In this document: positions 1 through 7,453 of the stretch, piece by piece
How the letters are laid out: the number at the start of each line of letters is the position of its first letter
Position numbering within the stretch: the first letter of the stretch is position 1
Assembly (NCBI GenBank): GCA_937920485.1
Contig: CALETL010000021.1
Span: 1-7,453 of the forward strand
DNA length: 7,453 nt
From: an uncultured Phycisphaerae bacterium
Lineage (GTDB): Bacteria > Planctomycetota > Phycisphaerae > Sedimentisphaerales > Anaerohalosphaeraceae
Reading direction: 5' to 3'
Notes under the pieces: generated by a model
Told to the model about the DNA's origin: nothing
The model's database searches: none
What the model saw: only the letters and a program-made list of their open reading frames with translations
Position numbers and translations under genes: made by a program

Positions 1-282
1 CAGTACTGCGGCAAAAAGTTTTCCACAGCCGAATTATCGCTGGATCATGTTATTCCCCGACGGTTGGGCGGCGATGCGACATGGAACAATATCGTCTGCG
101 CATGCCTGAAGTGCAATGTCAGAAAAGGCGGTCGAACGCCGGCACAGGCACGCATGAAACTCATTCGAAAACCTCTCAAACCCAAAAACAATCCTGTACT
201 CCATATTCATTTGAATCATGAGCGGTATCGAAGCTGGAAACAGTTTCTCGACCATGCCTATTGGTCCGTGGAACTAACCTGA
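1..282 (+). CDS. HNH endonuclease, C-terminal part (5' end outside window)
   Basis: The reading frame is open from the first base to a TGA at 280-282 and gives 93 residues; the start lies upstream of the window. It opens with QYCGKKF, the end of a CxxC-type zinc knuckle whose first Cys would lie just before the window. LDHVIPRRLGG follows, with the Asp-His of the HNH core at residues 15-16. Next come WNN (28-30) and CACLKCN (33-39), which supply the second metal-binding cysteine pair and the terminal Asn of the ββα-metal fold. The last 45 residues form a basic, then aromatic tail ending in AYWSVELT, a pattern I associate with a widespread chromosomal HNH family in Planctomycetota and related phyla. 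HNH proteins of this kind are presumed metal-dependent DNA nucleases, but the physiological role of this one is unknown. It converges on the PrsW-like gene with only 6 bp between the stop codons. No restriction or phage partner is visible. Confidence 0.9.
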   Translation, partial: QYCGKKFSTAELSLDHVIPRRLGGDATWNNIVCACLKCNVRKGGRTPAQARMKLIRKPLKPKNNPVLHIHLNHERYRSWKQFLDHAYWSVELT

Positions 283-288
283 CTACGA

Positions 289-1029
289 TTAGAAGTGCGG
301 ATTGATGATTGTTACAATCAAATTGTAAAGGCCATGCAATCCCATTGCTGTGACAAACCAGTTAAACCCAAATGCAAGATTTGCCGCCCTGCCGTCGGCG
401 AGTTGTTTTTTCCAGACACGAATTAATCCAATCGAAGCGACAACGGAACAGACCACATGCAACGCCGTGCAAACAGTCCATCGGAAACAGCAATAGCCGA
501 CAAAGTTTTCCATGGATTGGCCAGCCGTATAGAAATGAATGTACATCAGATTCTCGATGGAGGCAAAGACAGCTGCCGAAATTACCGCCGCGACAATAAA
601 CTGACTGGTCGAAAAGATCCGGTATGGCTTTTTTTCCAACAGATAGACCATTCCCGACTGTTTGAGCAACTCTTCGATTACAGGGGCAAACAGGATTAGA
701 TACAAAATATGGAATATAGTCTGCTGTCCTGACATAAACGCACCCACAACTGCAAACGGCCCAGCGACCAGTGCAGCAACAAGTGTTACAACAATATTTC
801 CAGGGAGGGTACATGCAGCCCGTTTTCGAGCTAACCACTGACCCAATTGGGGTTGCTGGAGTTTGCCGGTAAAGGCCGGTTCGTTCTGTACCGAATCCCG
901 GATTGTAGAAATTTCATCTTCTTTTCCGTCAATGGGAGGTATTTTTCGTTCAGATGGGTCGGGATCGAACTGCCCATTGAATCCGGAAGGTTCTGCATTA
1001 ATATCAAAATAGTCCTCCGGAGCGGTCAT
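289..1029 (-). CDS. PrsW-like intramembrane metalloprotease
   Basis: This 246-residue protein has a hydrophilic, acidic N-terminal region of about 75 residues followed by roughly five hydrophobic segments (about 76-98, 104-118, 140-165, 182-204 and 218-242). The membrane part carries the signature set of PrsW-type proteases: EELLK (119-123), FASIEN (155-160), a His in ALHVVCS (H191) and a second His in GLHGLYN (H232). In the family these Glu and His residues lie in membrane helices and are thought to bind the catalytic metal. Bacillus PrsW cleaves the anti-sigma factor RsiW (family knowledge); no anti-sigma or sigma gene is seen here, so the substrate is unknown. The ATG overlaps the stop of the preceding YbjQ-like gene by 4 bp. 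The upstream sequence has only a weak ribosome site (GGGAC about 12 nt away), so translation probably depends on coupling. The CPBP family (EExxxR) is the main alternative, but the Lys in EExxK and the FxxxEN motif favour PrsW. Confidence 0.85.
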   Translation of the reverse strand: MTAPEDYFDINAEPSGFNGQFDPDPSERKIPPIDGKEDEISTIRDSVQNEPAFTGKLQQPQLGQWLARKRAACTLPGNIVVTLVAALVAGPFAVVGAFMSGQQTIFHILYLILFAPVIEELLKQSGMVYLLEKKPYRIFSTSQFIVAAVISAAVFASIENLMYIHFYTAGQSMENFVGYCCFRWTVCTALHVVCSVVASIGLIRVWKKQLADGRAANLAFGFNWFVTAMGLHGLYNLIVTIINPHF

Positions 1030-1484
1030 TTTAAGGCGGTCCCGTATGCAAGTACTTCAACCCCGCCGGGCTTTTTCCGCTGTTGACCATGTGTGGTGCA
1101 GGTTTCATAACGGATGTTCCAGACGGCCTGTGCACCCTGATTATCGGCTTGCTCAAGCATTCGCAATACAGCTTCGCGGCGGGCGCGCTCCATCAATGTA
1201 ACATACGATTTCATCTCTCCGCCAAACAGAGTCCGCAATCCCGCAGCGAAGACTTTGAAATAGTCTGTAGCAATGACAGCCGACCCCATCACCAAGAACG
1301 GCTGGGTCGCTTCGAACTCAGCCGGAATAGTTTTCAGATTCGTGATGATCATATTGGAAAACTGACATTCACGCTGATCCAGTTTTTTGAAATGGTGCAG
1401 TTCAATACCCTTGCCGATAAGCAGGCCTATAAGTACAAGCATCAGCGGGATAATGAGTTGCATTAAAAATTGAAAAATAATCAT
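1026..1484 (-). CDS. Membrane-anchored YbjQ/UPF0145-family protein
   Basis: This protein has 152 residues. Residues 2-24 are a hydrophobic helix, probably a signal anchor, followed by a charged linker containing KKLDQRE. Residues 45-152 form a YbjQ (UPF0145, PF01906) domain. Recognisable parts are the GSAVIATDYFKVFAAGLRTLFGGE stretch at 67-90 (given here only for position), the SYVTLMERARREAV helix (93-106), QGAQAVWNIRYE (116-127) and the terminal strand VLAYGTALK (144-152). Family structures are small oligomeric rings; a heavy-metal-binding role has been proposed but is not established. No Cys or His cluster is visible here that would support metal binding. The ATG overlaps the stop of the upstream paralogue (ATGA, 1481-1484). 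A GGAG ribosome site at 1492-1495 lies 7 nt upstream. Compared with its neighbour, this copy has gained the membrane helix and a loop of basic residues (HGQQRKKPGG, 132-141) before the last strand. Confidence 0.88.
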   Translation of the reverse strand: MIIFQFLMQLIIPLMLVLIGLLIGKGIELHHFKKLDQRECQFSNMIITNLKTIPAEFEATQPFLVMGSAVIATDYFKVFAAGLRTLFGGEMKSYVTLMERARREAVLRMLEQADNQGAQAVWNIRYETCTTHGQQRKKPGGVEVLAYGTALK

Positions 1485-1846
1485 GTTTCTACTCCATCCT
1501 GAGATTGGGTTTGTGGCTGTTCGGATGCCGAGACATCAGCAACAACCGCCGTGCCGTAACAGTACAGTTCAGCCGCTCCTGAAGTGATCGAACTGGTTGC
1601 AAACCGCACATTCACCACCGCGTTGGCACCCAACTGCTGAGCTTGTGCCAGCATCCTGGCCAAGGCCTCCCGGCGAGACTCGACCAATAGCTCGGTATAG
1701 CCGGAAAGTTCACCACCAACCAGATTCTTAAAAGAAGCTGCGATGTCACGACCGACATGCTTGGCACGAACCGTATTACCCTGGACAAGCCCCTTTATTT
1801 GCAGAATTTGATAGCCCGGGATGGTTTCTGTGTTTACGACGATCAT
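1481..1846 (-). CDS. YbjQ/UPF0145-family protein, soluble
   Basis: This 121-residue protein matches the usual YbjQ length of about 105 residues plus a tail. The domain covers residues 1-102: MIVVNTETIPGYQI, then VRAKHVGRDIAASFKNLVGG (26-45), the long helix YTELLVESRREALARMLAQA (50-69), LGANAVVNVRF (72-82) and the closing strand ELYCYGTAVV (93-102). The last 19 residues are polar, rich in Gln, Glu and Ser, and probably disordered. No signal peptide or membrane helix is present, so it is likely cytoplasmic. The function is unknown; the family forms oligomeric rings of a dodecin-like fold and has been loosely called heavy-metal-binding. The start is well supported: an AGGAG ribosome site at 1854-1858 lies 7 nt before the ATG. 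It is the first gene of a three-gene operon under its own promoter. Confidence 0.93.
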   Translation of the reverse strand: MIVVNTETIPGYQILQIKGLVQGNTVRAKHVGRDIAASFKNLVGGELSGYTELLVESRREALARMLAQAQQLGANAVVNVRFATSSITSGAAELYCYGTAVVADVSASEQPQTQSQDGVET

Positions 1847-1892
1847 AAACAGACTCCTGCTAAATAGATATTCCTGATTTTAGAGTACTGGA

Positions 1893-1921
1893 ATTATAAG
1901 CAAATCACATTGCCATTTCAA
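1893..1921 (-). promoter_or_regulatory. Sigma70-type promoter of the YbjQ-YbjQ-PrsW operon
   Basis: On the minus strand there is a -35 box TTGAAA (1916-1921), a spacer of exactly 17 bp, and a perfect -10 box TATAAT (1893-1898). Transcription would start near 1886 and give a leader of about 40 nt carrying the AGGAG ribosome site. It sits in the 146-bp gap between the isocitrate dehydrogenase stop and the first YbjQ gene. I see no hairpin with a T-run in that gap, so some read-through from the dehydrogenase gene is possible. No clear operator palindrome overlaps the promoter. Confidence 0.75.
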
Positions 1922-1992
1922 TCGTAAATAAGCCCTGCCATCTGAAGAATTTAAGTAACTCCTCCCGCTATTAAGCCGTCAAAGTAAGATTT

Positions 1993-4254
<2,262 letters not shown>

Positions 4255-4329
4255 TCAAATCATCGAACACATTTTACAAAGAGAGTGCTCATACTGACGT
4301 GTTGTCGAGCCAGCATCGTAGCGACTGAT

Positions 4330-4369
4330 GTCAAAAAGTCAATAAAAAAGCCGTTTTCGGTCAAAAAAC
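4330..4369. repeat. Short GTCAAAAA-type direct repeats in the divergent intergenic region
   Basis: Three related units occur between the isocitrate dehydrogenase and lpxK genes: GTCAAAAA at 4330, GTCAATAAAAAA at 4338 and GTCAAAAAA at 4360. The first two are 8 bp apart and the third lies 22 bp further on. They sit just upstream of the lpxK promoter -35 box, where activator or A-tract (UP-element-like) sites are often found. The repeats are short and A-rich, so chance is a real possibility. Apart from these and the promoter, the 273-bp intergenic region holds nothing I can identify. Confidence 0.25.
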
Positions 4370-4378
4370 AGTATTCTT

Positions 4379-4407
4379 TTGACTTGTGGCCGACCGGGAC
4401 GTATCAT
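4379..4407 (+). promoter_or_regulatory. Sigma70-type promoter of the lpxK-hldE-gmhB operon
   Basis: A -35 box TTGACT (4379-4384), a 17-bp spacer and a -10 box TATCAT (4402-4407) form a near-consensus promoter pointing at lpxK. Transcription would begin near 4414, leaving a leader of about 80 nt before the TTG start. A-rich runs lie just upstream of the -35 box (about 4331-4369). No attenuator-like hairpin is obvious in the leader. Confidence 0.65.
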
Positions 4408-4481
4408 AGGTCGCTTTATCAGGACGTTACGGTTGCTGGCCAAGGCATGGAAGTAAATGATTTTTTATAGTGGTGGATTAC

Positions 4482-4497
4482 AGGATAGGTTCGCTTG
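4482..4497 (+). promoter_or_regulatory. Ribosome binding site and TTG start of lpxK
   Basis: AGGA at 4482-4485 lies 9 nt before a TTG codon at 4495-4497. An in-frame TAG at 4486-4488 excludes any earlier start. The next in-frame ATG is residue 42, which would remove the conserved N-terminal membrane-associated helix. TTG at 4495 is therefore the best start. Confidence 0.75.
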
Positions 4498-5571
4498 AAT
4501 CAAGAAACGTATCGAAGGATTGTTTCAGGACAGGACCAGGGATTCGGAGTAAGTTTTTTGAGGTTTTTGCTCCGGGGTGTCGCCCTGATTTATGGGTCTG
4601 TTGTGCGCCTGCGAAATATGGGCTATCAACTTGGCATTTTCCGCAGTCATTCAGTTAATGTTTCTGTCATTAGTATCGGCAATATCACCGCAGGCGGAAC
4701 CGGCAAAACGCCGCTGGTTATCTGGCTGTGCAACTACCTGCACAATAAAGGCATCTGCTGTTCAATCCTGACACGCGGATATAAAACACAGCCGGGAGAG
4801 ATTTCCGATGAACCCGCTCTGCTGGCTAAGTCTTGTTCCGGAACGACAGTTGTCATTAATCCTGATCGAGTCGCCGGAGCGAAAAAAGCAGTGTCTGTCC
4901 ATTCTCCACAGGCGCTGGTAATGGATGATGGGTTTCAGCATCGCAAATTGCGGCGAGATTTAGATATTGTTGCTATCGATGCAACCTGTCCGTTTGGATA
5001 TGGACGCATTCTGCCTGCCGGTCTGCTGAGGGAACCACCGTCAGGACTGGTACGAGCATCCGTGATCGTGATCACTCGTGCCGATCAGGCCAGCAAAGAA
5101 CAACTTGACAAACTTCGGCAAACAATTAGCCAATACGCCCCCAATATACCAATCGCAAAAACAGCCCACAAACTCAGCCATGCAGTGAGCTATCCCAATC
5201 AGGAAATCTCATTGGACGAACTGCGCAACAGCAATGTCTATGCTTTTTGCGGCATTGGTAACCCAAACGCTTTCTTTAATAGTCTCAAACAAAACAATAT
5301 TCATCTTTGCGGGACAAAAATATTTGATGACCACCATGTCTATACACCTGTTGATCTGGAACAGATTTACATTGAAGCTAAAGCGGCTAATGCTACGGTC
5401 ATCCTGAGTACGCAGAAAGACTGGATAAAAAACGCATTATTGGTCCCTGATAAGGAAGCTTTTGTTTTTGCTTATCTGGCAATGGAACTGGACTTTCTTG
5501 AGGAAATTGATACAATTACGACATTGATTGATTCTCTGTTCGATAATACTATTGGAAAGTCAAACGAATGA
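4495..5571 (+). CDS. lpxK: Tetraacyldisaccharide 4'-kinase (lipid A 4'-kinase)
   Basis: LpxK transfers phosphate from ATP to the 4' position of the tetraacyldisaccharide 1-phosphate precursor, forming lipid IVA at the cytoplasmic face of the inner membrane. The 358 residues are slightly longer than typical (about 315-330). A basic and hydrophobic N-terminal helix (about 20-40) fits the family's membrane anchor. The P-loop GGTGKTP is at 67-73 (K71, T72), preceded by the usual SIGNITA. DEPALL (105-110) contains the conserved catalytic-region Asp. MDDGFQH (143-149) is the hallmark Asp-Asp motif, LLREP is at 177-181, CGIGNP at 252-257, FDDHH at 277-281, and STQKDWIK (305-312) replaces the common TEKDxxK. 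All key residues are present, so it should be active. It starts with TTG and leads the operon; its last codon overlaps the hldE start by 4 bp (ATGA). Confidence 0.96.
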   Translation: MNQETYRRIVSGQDQGFGVSFLRFLLRGVALIYGSVVRLRNMGYQLGIFRSHSVNVSVISIGNITAGGTGKTPLVIWLCNYLHNKGICCSILTRGYKTQPGEISDEPALLAKSCSGTTVVINPDRVAGAKKAVSVHSPQALVMDDGFQHRKLRRDLDIVAIDATCPFGYGRILPAGLLREPPSGLVRASVIVITRADQASKEQLDKLRQTISQYAPNIPIAKTAHKLSHAVSYPNQEISLDELRNSNVYAFCGIGNPNAFFNSLKQNNIHLCGTKIFDDHHVYTPVDLEQIYIEAKAANATVILSTQKDWIKNALLVPDKEAFVFAYLAMELDFLEEIDTITTLIDSLFDNTIGKSNE

Positions 5572-7067
5572 GTTATACAAATTTATTAAAGGCCGTTACT
5601 AACCTGGGATCACCAAAAGTACTTTTGGTGGGCGATTTCATGCTCGACAGCTACATCTATGGCGATGCTTTACGAATCAGCCCTGAAGCACCTGTTCAGG
5701 TACTAAAGGTAGTTCAGCGAGAATATGCGGGAGGTGGAGCATCTTCTGTGGCGGCAGATGTGGTAACGCTGGGAGCAAAATGCTCCTGTATTGGTATTGT
5801 GGGCAATGATGACAATTCCAAACGTTTGCTTGAAATCCTCAATAATCTTGGAGCTGAAACGGACAGCCTTATCAAAATCGATGATCGCCCCACCATCACC
5901 AAGGAACGGGTGATCGGCTTGGCCCAACACCGCCACCGACAACAACTCCTGCGTGTTGATGATGAATGCACTGAACCGCTGCCGCAGGAACACGCTCATC
6001 GCCTGATCGATGTCTACAAAAAGCAACTGTCGACCTGCGATGTTGTCTGTCTGCAGGATCACAATAAGGGTATGCTGAGTCCTGACTTTTGTCAGGAATT
6101 GATTGCACTGGCTCGGCAAGCAGGCAAGAAAGTGCTTATTGATCCCCCGCTGGATTCAGACTACAATAAATTTTCAGGTGCAAGCTTAATTACACCCAAT
6201 CGCAAAGAATGTTCACATGCTGTTGGTTTCGAGATCGAAACAATTACCGACGCAGAAAAAGCATCCGGCATCTTACAGGAACAACTCCAACTTGAAACTG
6301 TGGTCATTACCCTCGACAAAGAAGGTGCGTTTTTGCGAACAAGAGAATTCTCGCAACATCTGAAAACACTGCCGCGTAATGTATACGATGTTACGGGCGC
6401 CGGTGATATGATGTTGGCGATGCTTGCAGTCGCTTTGGCAGCAGGATGCGATGAGTTAACTTCGCTTCAACTGGCTAACATCGCCGGCGGGATTGAAGTG
6501 GAAAAATTTGGCGGTGCAACCGTTAGTGTGGATGAAATCGTCAATGAGATCATTTCAACTCACAAGGGAAAAACAGAAAAAATTCATTCCATCGAAGAAC
6601 TCATCAGGCATTTGGACTACCACCGGCAGCAAAAAGAAACCATCGTCTTTACCAACGGATGTTTTGACGTGCTTCACCGGGGACATATTGAATATTTGAA
6701 GTTCTGCAAAGACCAAGGTGATATTGTTGTTTTGGGCATGAATAGTGACAGCTCCGTTCGACAACTTAAAGGTCCTGATCGCCCCGTCAATAACCAGCAC
6801 GACCGTGCGGTGGTTTTGGCAGGATTAGAAAGCGTGGATTATGTTACGATTTTTAATGAGCCCGACCCGCTCAATATTATCCAGCAGGTTCGTCCCGATA
6901 TTTTGGTCAAAGGTTCGGATTGGGCCGAGAAAGGTGTCATCGGAAGAGAATTTGTCGAGTCCTATGGAGGTCGCGTCGAACTGGCCCGGTTGGTCGATGG
7001 TAAAAGCTCAACCTCAACCATCGAAAAACTCAAAGGATTGAACGGAAAATCAAATCAAGAAGGGTAA
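5568..7067 (+). CDS. hldE: Bifunctional heptose-7-phosphate kinase / heptose-1-phosphate adenylyltransferase
   Basis: HldE carries out two steps of ADP-heptose synthesis for the LPS inner core: it phosphorylates D-glycero-D-manno-heptose 7-phosphate at C1, and after GmhB acts it transfers AMP to heptose 1-phosphate. The 499 residues contain both domains (E. coli HldE is 477). Residues 1 to about 330 are a PfkB/ribokinase-type kinase, with VGDFMLD (21-27), the GGGASSVAADV glycine-rich motif (55-65) and DVTGAGD (274-280), whose last Asp is the expected catalytic base. Residues about 355-490 are the cytidylyltransferase-like domain, with FTNGCFDVLHRGH (361-373, the HxGH motif), LVKGSDW (446-452) and GKSSTSTI (478-485). 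Both active sites look intact. GGAAAG at 5554-5559 is the ribosome site, and the ATG overlaps the lpxK stop. Confidence 0.97.
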   Translation: MSYTNLLKAVTNLGSPKVLLVGDFMLDSYIYGDALRISPEAPVQVLKVVQREYAGGGASSVAADVVTLGAKCSCIGIVGNDDNSKRLLEILNNLGAETDSLIKIDDRPTITKERVIGLAQHRHRQQLLRVDDECTEPLPQEHAHRLIDVYKKQLSTCDVVCLQDHNKGMLSPDFCQELIALARQAGKKVLIDPPLDSDYNKFSGASLITPNRKECSHAVGFEIETITDAEKASGILQEQLQLETVVITLDKEGAFLRTREFSQHLKTLPRNVYDVTGAGDMMLAMLAVALAAGCDELTSLQLANIAGGIEVEKFGGATVSVDEIVNEIISTHKGKTEKIHSIEELIRHLDYHRQQKETIVFTNGCFDVLHRGHIEYLKFCKDQGDIVVLGMNSDSSVRQLKGPDRPVNNQHDRAVVLAGLESVDYVTIFNEPDPLNIIQQVRPDILVKGSDWAEKGVIGREFVESYGGRVELARLVDGKSSTSTIEKLKGLNGKSNQEG

Positions 7068-7070
7068 GCA

Positions 7071-7453
7071 ATGGCTCATAAGGCAGTATTTCTTGATCGT
7101 GATGATACACTGGTTGACGATCCGGGGTATATTCAAAGACCTGAACAGGTTATGCTGTTGCCCGGAGCCGCTGAGGCATTGGTACAGTTAAAAAAAATGG
7201 GTTATCTTTTGGTCGTTGTCACCAACCAATCCGGCGTAGCAAGAGGACTTGTGACAGAGGAAGATCTGGAGCAAATTCATCAAAAGTTAAAAAGTTTGCT
7301 TGCCGCCGAGGGCGCAGAGATCGATGCGATTTACTACTGCCCCTATCATCCGAAAGGCACTTTAAAAGATTTCAGTATCGAAAGCAATCTCCGTAAACCC
7401 AACGCCGGGATGTTTTTTCAAGCGGAAGAAGAGCTTCAGGTGAATCTGGATCA
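7071..7453 (+). CDS. gmhB: D,D-heptose 1,7-bisphosphate 7-phosphatase, N-terminal part (runs off window)
   Basis: GmhB removes the 7-phosphate from heptose 1,7-bisphosphate between the two reactions of HldE. The first 127 residues are present; the family is about 180-190 long. It is a HAD-superfamily phosphatase: motif I is DRDDTL (D9 nucleophile, D11 acid/base), motif II is TNQSGVARG (51-59) and the motif III region is RKPNAGM (108-114). The family's zinc loop is altered: the usual CxH...CxC is here C90, Y92, S105 and L107, so three of four ligands are gone although the loop length appears normal. Motif I also has Asp where Gly is usual. The ATG is 3 bp after the hldE stop, with GAAGGG at 7059-7064 as ribosome site. 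The HisB N-terminal phosphatase is a close relative, but the operon context supports GmhB. Confidence 0.93.
   Translation, partial: MAHKAVFLDRDDTLVDDPGYIQRPEQVMLLPGAAEALVQLKKMGYLLVVVTNQSGVARGLVTEEDLEQIHQKLKSLLAAEGAEIDAIYYCPYHPKGTLKDFSIESNLRKPNAGMFFQAEEELQVNLD

Noticed and set aside
312..328. Perfect 6-bp stem, 5-nt loop hairpin (TTACAA, loop, TTGTAA)
   Set aside because: It lies inside the 3' end of the PrsW-like coding region, is entirely AT-rich apart from one pair, and has no T-run on either strand, so it does not look like a terminator.
1..1846. Possible defence island formed by the HNH nuclease and the neighbouring membrane genes
   Set aside because: The HNH fragment is of a common chromosomal type, is on the opposite strand and convergent, and no restriction, toxin, phage or mobile-element gene is present.
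4329..4334. Perfect TTGACA -35-like hexamer on the minus strand, upstream of the isocitrate dehydrogenase gene
   Set aside because: No acceptable -10 box lies 16-18 bp downstream on the minus strand (GGCTCG or neighbours), so it is not called as the dehydrogenase promoter.
5703..6119. 138-codon minus-strand open frame inside hldE
   Set aside because: It is antisense to the conserved kinase domain, and its product shows no recognisable domain.

Overview
The window most resembles a Gram-negative-type, lipopolysaccharide-making bacterium of the Planctomycetota, possibly Phycisphaerae. This is inferred from the style of the HNH endonuclease C-terminus, the lpxK-hldE-gmhB cluster and the general codon and GC character; no rRNA or other decisive marker is present, so the placement is tentative. 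The window is densely coding and chromosome-like. I see no insertion sequence, CRISPR array, tRNA or rRNA.

Layout. (1) Positions 1-282, plus strand: the C-terminal part of an HNH endonuclease cut by the window edge. (2) Positions 289-1846, minus strand: three genes read from right to left, namely a soluble YbjQ-family protein, a membrane-anchored YbjQ-family protein and a PrsW-like intramembrane protease. They are joined by two 4-bp start/stop overlaps and preceded by a near-perfect sigma70-type promoter (TTGAAA, 17 bp, TATAAT). (3) Positions 1993-4221, minus strand: a complete monomeric NADP-dependent isocitrate dehydrogenase. (4) Positions 4222-4494: a 273-bp divergent intergenic region with a convincing plus-strand promoter (TTGACT, 17 bp, TATCAT) and short GTCAAAAA-type repeats. 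(5) Positions 4495-7453, plus strand: lpxK, hldE and a truncated gmhB, tightly packed (4-bp overlap, then a 3-bp gap).

How the genes work together. lpxK, hldE and gmhB form an envelope operon. LpxK makes the 4'-phosphate of lipid A. HldE phosphorylates heptose-7-phosphate and later adenylylates heptose-1-phosphate, and GmhB removes the 7-phosphate between those two steps. The product is the ADP-heptose branch for the LPS inner core. The isocitrate dehydrogenase is a stand-alone central-metabolism gene. The YbjQ-YbjQ-PrsW operon has no established function. Its strict coupling and the membrane location of two of its products suggest a small membrane-associated module, possibly for stress sensing or proteolytic signalling, and it is the best candidate here for an undescribed system. 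The second point of interest is that GmhB appears to have lost most of its family's zinc-binding residues.
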